Below the pieces are notes generated by a model. The model did no database searches, had not been told where the DNA came from, and saw nothing but the letters and a program-made list of their open reading frames with translations. Below are positions 7,061 to 14,592 of a stretch of 38,090 nucleotides of DNA, piece by piece. The stretch covers positions 1 to 38,090 of the forward strand of contig CAINRG010000059.1 in NCBI GenBank assembly GCA_903852585.1, given 5' to 3'. Position numbers and translations under genes: made by a program. This DNA is from an uncultured Actinomycetes bacterium. Its GTDB lineage: Bacteria; Actinomycetota; Actinomycetes; Nanopelagicales; Nanopelagicaceae. Numbering within the stretch: the stretch's first letter is position 1; every line of letters starts with the position of its first letter.

Positions 7061-8215
7061 TTACTTCTTCCCTTCAGGCGTGCGACGTGCGCCACCGTGT
7101 GTCACGGCAGCTGCATCAATAATTTCATCCGAGAAGTCTGGAACAACAGTTGCAACTCCATCTGTGGTTTTCACCATCAGCATCAAGAGATTTACAACGT
7201 TGCGTGAGAAGAGCATGGAAGCGTGGAATGGAAGTTGGGAAGGAACATCTTTTCCACCCCACATCTTGACGCCATTTGCTGTTGTGATGATTTCTCCAGG
7301 CTTTGTTCCTTCAACATTTCCGCCAGTTTCAGATGCAAGATCGACAACGACAGAACCTGGTTGCATCGTCGCAACCATCTCTGCAGTTACAAGGCGAGGT
7401 GCTGGACGACCAGGAACGGCAGCAGTTGTAATAAGAACATCAGCTGCAGATATATAAGGTGTCAGAAGTTCTCGTTGTTTGGCGGCGCGATCTTCAGTCA
7501 TTTCGCGCGCGTAGCCGCCACTTCCTTCAAGAGCTTCCAATTCTAAAGTAATGAACTTTGCACCCATAGATTTCACTTCATCAGCAGATGCTGGACGAAC
7601 GTCGTATGCGCTAACAACTGCACCGAGACGTTTTGCTGTTGCGATTGCTTGAAGGCCGGCGACACCAGCACCAAGAATGACGACATTTGCGGGAGTCACA
7701 GTTCCTGCAGCTGTCATCAACAACGGGAAGAAACGTGGGGACAATTCCGCTGCTGCAAGAGTTGCGCGATACCCAGCGCAGAGAGCCTGCGATGTCAGTG
7801 CATCCATCGATTGAGCGCGAGAGATACGTGGAACTAACTCAAGTGAGAGCGCAGTAGCCCCTGCACTTGCTGCAGCTTCAATCGAATCAATGGCTGTCGT
7901 AGGGGATAAAAATGAGATCGTGATTGCGCCTTTTTTGAGCGTCTTCATTTGATCAGGGGTAAGAGGCTGAATGGATGCGACGATATCGCTATCGCTAATC
8001 ACATCCCCGCTCTTTACCGTTGCACCAGCTTTTGTGAATTGCTCATCTGAAAATTGAGCAGAGACACCTGCGCCGGATTCGATAACTACTTCGAGGCCTG
8101 CTCGAGTGAGTTTGGAGATGATGTCAGGAACGAGGGCCACACGATTTTCACCGGGGCGGGTTTCCTTTGGGACTGAGATACGCACGTGAGAACTGTACGA
8201 GCGTTGACGCAGCAT
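7061..8215 (-). CDS. pntA1: NAD(P) transhydrogenase subunit alpha, NAD(H)-binding part
   Basis: A 384-residue soluble domain I of transhydrogenase, related to alanine dehydrogenase. It has the starting motif VRISVPKETRPGENRVALVPD, the Rossmann glycine motif VILGAGVAGLQAIATAKRLGA with the following YDVRP, and the mobile-loop region near ALEGSGGYAREM. It binds NADH in the cytoplasm and passes hydride to PntB. The ATG at 8215 has GGAG about 11 nt upstream and adds about ten residues to the normal family N-terminus; a GTG at 8185 (before RISVPKE) is an alternative start without a visible ribosome-binding site. argF lies 73 nt upstream on the same strand. Confidence 0.96.
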   Translation of the reverse strand: MLRQRSYSSHVRISVPKETRPGENRVALVPDIISKLTRAGLEVVIESGAGVSAQFSDEQFTKAGATVKSGDVISDSDIVASIQPLTPDQMKTLKKGAITISFLSPTTAIDSIEAAASAGATALSLELVPRISRAQSMDALTSQALCAGYRATLAAAELSPRFFPLLMTAAGTVTPANVVILGAGVAGLQAIATAKRLGAVVSAYDVRPASADEVKSMGAKFITLELEALEGSGGYAREMTEDRAAKQRELLTPYISAADVLITTAAVPGRPAPRLVTAEMVATMQPGSVVVDLASETGGNVEGTKPGEIITTANGVKMWGGKDVPSQLPFHASMLFSRNVVNLLMLMVKTTDGVATVVPDFSDEIIDAAAVTHGGARRTPEGKK

Positions 8216-8251
8216 GTCTAAGGAATCTCCAGTATTTGGGACACAGTTTGC

Positions 8252-8267
8252 TGAGAATTAATTCTCA
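8252..8267. promoter_or_regulatory. Perfect 16-bp palindrome between argF and pntA1
   Basis: TGAGAATTAATTCTCA is a perfect inverted repeat 36-51 nt upstream of the pntA1 ATG and about 22 nt after the argF stop. It could be an operator for a dimeric regulator, or a small RNA hairpin (GAGAA-TTAA-TTCTC). It is not followed by a T-run on either strand, so it does not look like a terminator. Confidence 0.5.
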
Positions 8268-8288
8268 ATCAGAGGGGTGGCAGCTCTT

Positions 8289-9230
8289 CTAGAGGCGACC
8301 TTGAAGATCTCCGCGCACTAAGTGGTACAAACAGGCTTGAATTGTCGTGCGGCGGTGATATGCCTCGCGCCAAATAACCGAGCGGTCACCATCGATGACA
8401 GATGCCTCAACTTCTTCCCCGCGGTGAGCTGGAAGACAATGCATGAAGATCCCATCTTTTGCAGTCAGGGACATCAAATTATCGGTCACTGCAAATGGCG
8501 AGAGAGCCTTCAATTTCTCTTGGCGTTCAGTTTCGGGGTCGCCCATCGACATCCAAACATCTGTGTAGATGACAGAGGCATCCTTTGCGGCAGCTTCGGG
8601 GTCGTGCGTCACTTCAACTTTTCCACCCGTTGTCGCAGCAATTGCTTGAGCGGTAGCGACGGCTGCAGAATCTGGTGCCCATTTGCCTGAAGGAGTAGCG
8701 GCTACAACGTGTGCACCGAGTATTGCCCCCATGGTGAGCCACGCATGTGCCATATTGTTTCCATCGCCAACGTAGGTGAATTTACGCCCCGCAATATCGC
8801 TTCCGAATACTTCGCGAATTGTGACCCAGTCCGCAAGGAGTTGGGTTGGGTGATCATCATCTGTTAATCCATTGAGAACTGGAATAGTTGCGTATTGACC
8901 AAGTTCATCGACATCAGATTGTTTGAAAGTACGAATGACGAGAGCGGATGCAAATCCTGAAATCACTCGCGCGGTATCTGCAATTGATTCACCGCGACCA
9001 ATTTGTAGATCATCACCGCGAAGAAACATCGGAGTTCCGCCGAGGTGCGCAACGGCGGTTTCAGATGCTAAACGTGTGCGAGTGGAAGGCTTTGTCATAT
9101 AAATGGCGACTGTGCGGTGAGCCAAAGTATCTGTTGCGCGAAGTGGACTCTTGGCAAAATCTGCCGCTGTGTCGAGCAAGAGGTCGACATCGGCGCGACT
9201 CAAGTCGGCTGTGCGTAGTAAGTCCTTCAT
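8289..9230 (-). CDS. argF: Ornithine carbamoyltransferase
   Basis: A 313-residue anabolic ornithine carbamoyltransferase (ornithine + carbamoyl phosphate to citrulline). Carbamoyl-phosphate residues S49-T-R-T-R53 and H127-P-T-Q130 are intact, and the ornithine-specific features are present: WMSMG at 226-230 and HCLPAHRGEEV starting at H264, which separate it from aspartate carbamoyltransferase. It acts in the cytoplasm in arginine synthesis. It is isolated from other arg genes within this window. No Shine-Dalgarno is visible; TAGACT lies 6 nt before the ATG, so translation is probably from a leaderless mRNA. It may be co-transcribed with the downstream pnt genes. Confidence 0.97.
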   Translation of the reverse strand: MKDLLRTADLSRADVDLLLDTAADFAKSPLRATDTLAHRTVAIYMTKPSTRTRLASETAVAHLGGTPMFLRGDDLQIGRGESIADTARVISGFASALVIRTFKQSDVDELGQYATIPVLNGLTDDDHPTQLLADWVTIREVFGSDIAGRKFTYVGDGNNMAHAWLTMGAILGAHVVAATPSGKWAPDSAAVATAQAIAATTGGKVEVTHDPEAAAKDASVIYTDVWMSMGDPETERQEKLKALSPFAVTDNLMSLTAKDGIFMHCLPAHRGEEVEASVIDGDRSVIWREAYHRRTTIQACLYHLVRGDLQGRL

Positions 9231-9236
9231 TGAGTA

Positions 9237-9242
9237 AGTCTA
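9237..9242 (-). promoter_or_regulatory. Candidate -10 element of leaderless argF promoter
   Basis: TAGACT on the minus strand, six bases before the argF ATG. It lies only 5 bp from the opposing -10 of the DUF3039 gene, so the two promoters are packed back to back in a 30-bp spacer. Confidence 0.5.
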
Positions 9243-9247
9243 AACGA

Positions 9248-9253
9248 TAAGAT
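9248..9253 (+). promoter_or_regulatory. Candidate -10 element of leaderless DUF3039 gene promoter
   Basis: TAAGAT followed by seven bases and the ATG at 9261, with no Shine-Dalgarno. The corresponding -35 region would fall at the argF start codon. Confidence 0.5.
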
Positions 9254-9260
9254 TGCATGC

Positions 9261-9548
9261 ATGGGTCTCTTTAAATCTCGCACTGATCTGCCAGATACTC
9301 TCGAGCGAATCGGCTCCACAGACCTCTTGGAACGAGAACAGGAAGAGGAGCTCACCCATGAAGATGGAGACCACGAACGCTTCTCCCACTACGTATTAAA
9401 GGAAAAGATCGTGGAATCGGCCGTGACAGGCAAGGCGGTCCGTGCGCTATGCGGAAAGAAATGGATCCCCAATCGCGATCCTGAAAAATTCCCCATCTGT
9501 CCAATGTGCAAAGAAATTCATGCTGGGCTGAAGAAGCCTCAAGAGTAA
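9261..9548 (+). CDS. DUF3039 small zinc-ribbon-like protein
   Basis: A 95-residue member of DUF3039, a small family conserved across Actinobacteria with unknown role. The signature 'DGDHERFSHYV', 'ESAVTGKAVRALCGKKW-P' and 'DPEKFPICPMCKEIH' is intact. C64, C80 and C83, with H37 or H43, could bind zinc. The acidic N-terminal segment (EREQEEELTHEDGD) is typical. It is transcribed divergently from argF and is followed by the secreted GH18 gene after 26 nt. Confidence 0.88.
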   Translation: MGLFKSRTDLPDTLERIGSTDLLEREQEEELTHEDGDHERFSHYVLKEKIVESAVTGKAVRALCGKKWIPNRDPEKFPICPMCKEIHAGLKKPQE

Positions 9549-9574
9549 GAATTAGAATCAAAAACTGCGCCGCC

Positions 9575-11392
9575 GTGAAGAGATTTTCCCGCCCAACAAT
9601 CGCTGTACTACTTCTCTCACTTTTTCCTCTTATTTCACTTCAGGCCCTCAGCGGCCAAGCGGCGCATGCCGACAACCCACCGCGAAAAATTCTGACGGGA
9701 TGGATTCCGTACTACCGCACCTATTCATCTGCCGGAAAGCAAAATGGCGGACTTGATAGCGCCTTATCAAGCGCTGATCTCATCAAAGAAGTTATGCCTT
9801 TTTGGTATGCCCTCGATAGCGCAACAAAAATTACCGACCTTTATACGCCAGCAAATCCAAGCAATCCCATAGGTGACACTCTCAATAAGTTACGACTAGC
9901 TGGCTATCAAATAATTCCAACAATTACCGATTCAACAGCCTCTGCTGATCCAAAGACCGGTAAGACCGCGACCATGGTTCTTTCGAATTTAATGGCAGAT
10001 TCTGTAAAGCGAGATCTGCTCGTAAAAACCATTACCGATTTTGTGAACTCAAATAATTACGATGGAATTGATTTAGATTTTGAAAATTTTGCGTATGTCG
10101 ATGGAAGTACATCATGGCCTACAACTCAAGTGCGGTTTGTGGCATTTATGAAAGCACTGGCAACGTCATTACATGCAAGCGGAAAATTACTTTCATTGAC
10201 CGCGCCACCTTCTTTTGATCCGGCAAGCGGAAAGAAGGGATATTGGGTTTACTCATGGCCTGATCTAGGCACAACTATTGATCGATTGCGCATCATGACA
10301 TATGACTATTCGACTTCCACCCCTGGACCCATTGGGCCAATTACTTGGGTTGAACAAACGGTTCAATATGCAATATCGGTTATGCCTGCATCAAAGGTCT
10401 ACATCGGCTTACCTGGTTATGGCCGCGATTGGGTGACATCTGTGCAAGGAGTTTGCCCGTCGAGCCCGATTAATTACTTAAATACGATTAAACAAAGTGC
10501 AGCCGCTGGAACATTTGTCATGCGTGATGCTGCGACTCTTGCCACAACATATGGAGCGACACCTCAGTACCAAGCAAAATATGGTGAAACAACTTTCACA
10601 TATCAAAAGGTTTACAACGGAAATACCGCCGATGGACAACTGACCCAATGCACTGCCACTCGAGTTGTTTGGTACCAAGATGCACAAGGATTTGGCCTTC
10701 GTGCAAATTTAGTTGCAAAATATCGCCTAGGTGGCGTGACTCAATGGACCTTGGGAATGGAAGACCCATCAGCAACTGATGCAATCCGGGTTGTAGCAAA
10801 ATCGATTGCTCCTGATGTAGTCCTTGCAAACCTTTTATCTGACATCCCAGCAACGGCTTATGGTGGAGTGGCCACTCTAAGTGGCACATTCACTCTTCCC
10901 GATAAGCGCACTCTTCCTGGAATTCCCGTCCGTATCGAGATCAAAACAGGATCAAGTGATTGGAACCCAATATTTACAGGGGTAACGAATGCAAATGGTG
11001 TGCTCTCGGTTCCTATCATCATCGGTGAAAATACAAAGGCGCGGATGATTACCGATGCAACATGGGAGAGACTTGAAGGTCGAACATCTGAACTTCAACT
11101 TCAAACGGCACGAAAAGTTTCCTGGAGTAGCGCTCCAACGTCAGTCAAGCGAGGAATTCCATTCACCATTTCCGGCAAGTTATCGCCTGCTCCAGCTTCA
11201 ACAGAGACCCTTGCTGTGACCATCACAGATGGAACCACATGGCACAAGCAGATTCCCGTAGATGCAAGTGGAAACTTTTCAATCGATCTAACTATTCCTA
11301 CGACAGGTATTTACAAGTATCAAGCGAGCGCCCCATCAGGCGAAAAATTTTTAGGCTCATCTAGCCCATTTGTTACAGTTGTCGTACGATAG
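9575..11392 (+). CDS. Secreted glycoside hydrolase family 18 protein
   Basis: From a GTG at 9575 this is a 605-residue exported protein. Residues 1-32 form a Sec signal peptide (basic KRFSR, a hydrophobic core, then AAHA before DNPP). The TIM-barrel shows the GH18 signature DGIDLDFE, with the D-x-D-x-E catalytic set at D166, D168 and E170, plus 'IMTYDYS' and 'GLPGYGRDW' and the late 'QWTLGMEDP'. It resembles the YaaH/SpoVS-neighbour type of GH18 enzymes acting on peptidoglycan or chito-oligosaccharides. After about residue 420 there are two Ig-like beta-sandwich repeats. The reading frame can be extended to 9506, but that overlaps the DUF3039 gene and precedes the signal peptide. TAGAAT (9553-9558) is a plausible -10. 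Substrate unknown. Confidence 0.85.
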   Translation: MKRFSRPTIAVLLLSLFPLISLQALSGQAAHADNPPRKILTGWIPYYRTYSSAGKQNGGLDSALSSADLIKEVMPFWYALDSATKITDLYTPANPSNPIGDTLNKLRLAGYQIIPTITDSTASADPKTGKTATMVLSNLMADSVKRDLLVKTITDFVNSNNYDGIDLDFENFAYVDGSTSWPTTQVRFVAFMKALATSLHASGKLLSLTAPPSFDPASGKKGYWVYSWPDLGTTIDRLRIMTYDYSTSTPGPIGPITWVEQTVQYAISVMPASKVYIGLPGYGRDWVTSVQGVCPSSPINYLNTIKQSAAAGTFVMRDAATLATTYGATPQYQAKYGETTFTYQKVYNGNTADGQLTQCTATRVVWYQDAQGFGLRANLVAKYRLGGVTQWTLGMEDPSATDAIRVVAKSIAPDVVLANLLSDIPATAYGGVATLSGTFTLPDKRTLPGIPVRIEIKTGSSDWNPIFTGVTNANGVLSVPIIIGENTKARMITDATWERLEGRTSELQLQTARKVSWSSAPTSVKRGIPFTISGKLSPAPASTETLAVTITDGTTWHKQIPVDASGNFSIDLTIPTTGIYKYQASAPSGEKFLGSSSPFVTVVVR

Positions 11393-11419
11393 TTTTAAGA
11401 GAGAAGGGCTGGTGATTTC

Positions 11420-11707
11420 ATGGGTGATACTCTGACTGAAAGTGAAATCAGTATTGACCAACTTCTTGAACGACCATGGATTTGTATTGTTTGGGATGAC
11501 CCGGTAAATCTCATGTCGTATGTGACATTTGTTCTTATCAAGGTATTTGGATTCTCGAAAGAAAAAGCACATGACAAAATGATGCAGGTTCATATTGAAG
11601 GTAGGTCTGTCGTCGCAACGGGATCGCGCGAAGAGATGGAACATCATGTTCAGGCGCTTCACGAGCATGGCCTCTGGGCAACGCTTCAACGCGATGACAA
11701 AATCTAA
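11420..11707 (+). CDS. clpS: ATP-dependent Clp protease adaptor ClpS
   Basis: A 95-residue ClpS. The conserved core is clear: 'WICIVWDDPVNLMSYVTFVL', then 'A-H-D-K-M-M-Q-V-H' and 'GRSVVATGSREEMEHHVQALHEHGLWAT'. ClpS binds N-degron substrates and delivers them to ClpC/ClpA-ClpP. The ATG is preceded by GAGAAGGG about 11 nt upstream. Its stop overlaps the next start (TAATG). The clpS-DUF2017-murI-rph-rdgB order matches the M. tuberculosis Rv1331-Rv1341 region. Confidence 0.95.
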   Translation: MGDTLTESEISIDQLLERPWICIVWDDPVNLMSYVTFVLIKVFGFSKEKAHDKMMQVHIEGRSVVATGSREEMEHHVQALHEHGLWATLQRDDKI

Positions 11708-12258
11708 TGTCTCAATTTTCAAAAACCGATGGTTTGTATTCGCTCACACTTTCTATTGACGAGGCGCATGTCCTCATTAATCTTGTCGAACAACTTCTTG
11801 AGTTATTAGGCGAGGGCGATTTTGCCCACCACTACGATCAAAACGACCCTTTTGCGCAATTGATGGCGATGCAACAGGAGCGCACTACTCCCGAGGATCC
11901 TGTTCTCAAGCGATTGCTACCAAATGCATATGCCGACCCTGAAGCGGCCGATGATTTTCGAAGATATACCGAACCTGCGCTCCGACTAAATAAGCAAAGC
12001 GCTCTTCGCTCAATCCGTGAAGCACTCACAATTCTTGTTGATGCAGAAGCAGATGGAATTATCGAAGAGTTAGACCCTCATCTCTGGTTGAAGTCGATGA
12101 ATGATTTACGGCTCGCACTTTCTATTCGCCTTGAAATAGGCGCTGAAAGTTTTGAAAAGTTCGAGAATATGCCAGATGAAGATCCGCAAAAAGGTATCTA
12201 TGCCGTCTATTTCTGGCTGGGATGGCTTCAAGAAAACCTGCTTGAACTGCTTGCGTGA
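11707..12258 (+). CDS. DUF2017 family protein
   Basis: A 183-residue, mostly helical, acidic protein of the DUF2017 family, which sits directly after clpS in most Actinobacteria (Rv1332 in M. tuberculosis). Visible hallmarks are the N-terminal 'EAHVLINLVEQLLELL', the mid-protein 'DPVLKRLLPNAYADPEAADDFRRYTE' and the C-terminal 'YAVYFWLGWLQENLLELL'. No catalytic motif is evident. Function is unknown; the one-base overlap with clpS suggests equal synthesis and perhaps a link to Clp proteolysis. Confidence 0.88.
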   Translation: MSQFSKTDGLYSLTLSIDEAHVLINLVEQLLELLGEGDFAHHYDQNDPFAQLMAMQQERTTPEDPVLKRLLPNAYADPEAADDFRRYTEPALRLNKQSALRSIREALTILVDAEADGIIEELDPHLWLKSMNDLRLALSIRLEIGAESFEKFENMPDEDPQKGIYAVYFWLGWLQENLLELLA

Positions 12259-12291
12259 AGTTTCACGTCTGCTAATTACGGAGGCACCCAG

Positions 12292-12297
12292 TAAGAT
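12292..12297 (+). promoter_or_regulatory. Candidate -10 element of leaderless murI promoter
   Basis: TAAGAT followed by exactly six bases (TTGGGT) and the ATG at 12304. This argues for that ATG over the TTG at 12298, which would lie upstream of the predicted transcript start. Confidence 0.5.
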
Positions 12298-12303
12298 TTG
12301 GGT

Positions 12304-13101
12304 ATGAGCTCAGATGCCCCAATTGGAATCTTTGATTCCGGTGTTGGCGGCCTCACCGTAGCTCGAGCAATTATTGATCAACTTCCAAACGAATCCATAC
12401 TTTACGTAGGTGATACTGCTCGCGGGCCGTATGGTCCACGGCCACTTGCCGAGGTTCGTTCCTTTGCCCTTGAGATCATGGACCAGCTTGTATCGGCTGG
12501 CGTGAAAGCGATTGTTATTGCATGTAATAGCGCAAGTGCAGCAACCCTTCGTGATGCACGAGAACGTTATGACGTGCCATTGATTGAAGTAATCCAACCC
12601 GCTGCTCGTCGCGCAGTATCTGCGACTCGTACAGGAAAAGTAGGAGTCATTGGTACCCAAGCAACGATTGATTCAGGTGCATATCTTGATTCATTTGCAG
12701 CAGCACCACAATTAGAAATCTCATCGATTGCTTGTCCGCAATTTGTCGAGTTTGTTGAACGTGGGGAGACATCAGGACCGGCCATAACAGAAGTGGCTAA
12801 AAAATATCTTCAACCTCTTATCGATGCTGATATCGATACTCTCGTTTTGGGGTGCACCCACTATCCATTGCTCACCGGAGTCATCTCCTATGTCATGGGA
12901 AATGATGTGACCCTTGTGTCGAGCGCAGATGAAACTGCAAAAGATCTTTACCGCGTTCTTGTTGAGCACAATCTGCTTCGCTCGGCATCGGCAGGTGCGC
13001 CAACACATAAATTTATATCCACGGGCGATACCGCTTCCTTCTCCTCCCTTGCGCGCCGATTCCTTGGTCCAGAAGTCGTCAAGGTTGAAAGTTCACTTTA
13101 A
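12304..13101 (+). CDS. murI: Glutamate racemase
   Basis: A 265-residue cofactor-independent racemase making D-glutamate for peptidoglycan. The phosphate/substrate motif [12 protein letters not shown] contains D11 and S12, and the two catalytic cysteines sit in VIACNSASA (C74) and [11 protein letters not shown] (C184). The ATG at 12304 fits the family N-terminus and a TAAGAT-N6-ATG leaderless arrangement better than the TTG two codons upstream. In mycobacteria a beta-lactamase-fold phosphodiesterase gene (Rv1339) lies between murI and rph; here it is absent. Confidence 0.96.
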   Translation: MSSDAPIGIFDSGVGGLTVARAIIDQLPNESILYVGDTARGPYGPRPLAEVRSFALEIMDQLVSAGVKAIVIACNSASAATLRDARERYDVPLIEVIQPAARRAVSATRTGKVGVIGTQATIDSGAYLDSFAAAPQLEISSIACPQFVEFVERGETSGPAITEVAKKYLQPLIDADIDTLVLGCTHYPLLTGVISYVMGNDVTLVSSADETAKDLYRVLVEHNLLRSASAGAPTHKFISTGDTASFSSLARRFLGPEVVKVESSL

Positions 13102-13140
13102 ATAATCTTCATCCACCACACGTCAGAAGAAAGAGAAGTT

Positions 13141-13866
13141 ATGAGTTCACGTATCGACGGAAGAAAGCCAGATCAACTTCGCCCAATTACATTTACTCGA
13201 AATTGGTTGAACAATGCTGAAGGATCTGTTCTCGTCGAATTTGGAAACACGCGCGTTCTCTGTGTTGCATCTTTCACGCCAGGTGTTCCTCGTTGGATTG
13301 CAGGAACCGGTAAAGGTTGGGTGACATCTGAGTATGCGATGTTGCCACGTGCAACACACACACGATCTGATCGCGAAAGCGTAAAGGGAAAGCTGGGCGG
13401 ACGAACTCAAGAAATTTCTCGTCTCGTTGGTCGATCCCTTCGCGCTGTTGTTGACACTCATGCGCTCGGCGAAAATACGATCGTAATTGACTGTGATGTT
13501 TTACAAGCCGATGGTGGAACGCGTACCGCAGCAATTACAGGTGCATATGTTGCACTTGCTGATGCAATTACGTGGGCGAAATCAAAGGGACATGTCTTGG
13601 CAGACCGCCAACCACTTCGTCAATCAGTTGCAGCCGTATCAGTCGGCATCATCAATGGTGTTCCTATGCTTGATCTTTGCTATGAAGAAGATGTCACTGC
13701 TGATACGGATATGAATATTGTTTGCACGGGAGAAGGAAATTTTGTGGAAGTCCAAGGAACTGCCGAGGGCGTACCTTTTGATCGCGCACTTCTGAATCAA
13801 CTTCTTGATCTTGGTACAGCTGGCTGTTCACAACTTGCATTGCTTCAAGCTGAAGCGCTTAAGTAG
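13141..13866 (+). CDS. rph: Ribonuclease PH
   Basis: A 241-residue phosphorolytic 3'-5' exoribonuclease that trims tRNA 3' ends. It shows the N-terminal '[11 protein letters not shown]', '[14 protein letters not shown]', '[19 protein letters not shown]' (phosphate-binding Arg region), '[24 protein letters not shown]' and '[17 protein letters not shown]', all typical of RNase PH. AGAGAAG lies about 5 nt before the ATG. rdgB starts 18 nt after the stop, so the two are likely co-transcribed. Confidence 0.97.
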   Translation: MSSRIDGRKPDQLRPITFTRNWLNNAEGSVLVEFGNTRVLCVASFTPGVPRWIAGTGKGWVTSEYAMLPRATHTRSDRESVKGKLGGRTQEISRLVGRSLRAVVDTHALGENTIVIDCDVLQADGGTRTAAITGAYVALADAITWAKSKGHVLADRQPLRQSVAAVSVGIINGVPMLDLCYEEDVTADTDMNIVCTGEGNFVEVQGTAEGVPFDRALLNQLLDLGTAGCSQLALLQAEALK

Positions 13867-13884
13867 TAGGGCCAACCTTTCGCA

Positions 13885-14508
13885 ATGCGCCAATTAATTC
13901 TTGCTTCACGAAACGCTGGAAAAATTCAAGAATTCAAGAGAATGCTCGCCGAAATGGCAAGTGATATAGAAACTTTGAGCCTGCTGGATTTTCCAGATCT
14001 TCCAGATGTTGAAGAGACAGGAGCGACTCTGCAAGAGAATGCGGAGTTGAAGGCAGTTCAAATTACTTCAGCAACTGGAAAGCCATGTTTGGCTGATGAC
14101 AGTGGAATTTTTATCGATGCTCTCAATGGAGACCCAGGTGTGTTTTCCGCGCGTTGGTCTGGCGTTCATGGCGATGACAAGGCAAATAACGCAAAAGTCT
14201 TGGAACAAATTCGCGCCCTCGAAGCAAACGGCCATGTTGATCGCGCCGCACAATTTCGATGCGTAGTTGCTCTCTCTTTCCCCATCTCGCACCCCCGTCA
14301 TGGTGAAGTTCTCTTTGTGACAGGGGAGATGCCGGGTGAAATTATCGATACTCCTCGAGGTGAGCATGGGTTTGGGTACGATCCCATTTTCGTGCCGCAA
14401 GGATTTCAGCAAACCTCCGCCGAGCTTTCCGCCGAAGAGAAAGACCGAATTAGCCACCGTGGCCAAGCAATGCGAAAAATTCTGCCGTTGCTCACGGCAA
14501 CGCTCTGA
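13885..14508 (+). CDS. rdgB: XTP/dITP pyrophosphatase (non-canonical purine NTPase)
   Basis: A 207-residue Ham1/RdgB protein that removes dITP, XTP and ITP from the nucleotide pool. The substrate motif ASRNAGK (7-13), the metal-binding DDSG (71-74), 'FSARWSG' and 'GEHGFGYDPIFVP' are intact, and the C-terminus 'KDRISHRGQAM' carries the conserved S-H-R. No Shine-Dalgarno is clear, but the short gap to rph suggests expression from the same mRNA. Confidence 0.96.
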   Translation: MRQLILASRNAGKIQEFKRMLAEMASDIETLSLLDFPDLPDVEETGATLQENAELKAVQITSATGKPCLADDSGIFIDALNGDPGVFSARWSGVHGDDKANNAKVLEQIRALEANGHVDRAAQFRCVVALSFPISHPRHGEVLFVTGEMPGEIIDTPRGEHGFGYDPIFVPQGFQQTSAELSAEEKDRISHRGQAMRKILPLLTATL

Positions 14509-14534
14509 TAAGAGTCAGGAATCAGTGGGGTAGG

Positions 14535-14549
14535 CTTCTCCCAGAGAAG
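14535..14549 (+). other. Small hairpin in the leader of the Lys/Ala-tail protein gene
   Basis: CTTCTC-CCA-GAGAAG can form a six-base-pair hairpin in the 84-nt spacer between rdgB and the next gene. There is no T-run, so it is not a typical terminator; it may be a leader structure. Confidence 0.3.
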
Positions 14550-14592
14550 TCCCGATGGAGGGCCCATTTCATGATATTTAAGGAGCACATCT

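Noticed and set aside
9506-9574. Longer start for the GH18 protein
   Set aside because: It overlaps the DUF3039 gene and puts about 23 polar residues before an otherwise normal signal peptide.
14535-14549. Hairpin after rdgB as an intrinsic terminator
   Set aside because: No T-run follows, and it lies just upstream of a gene on the same strand.
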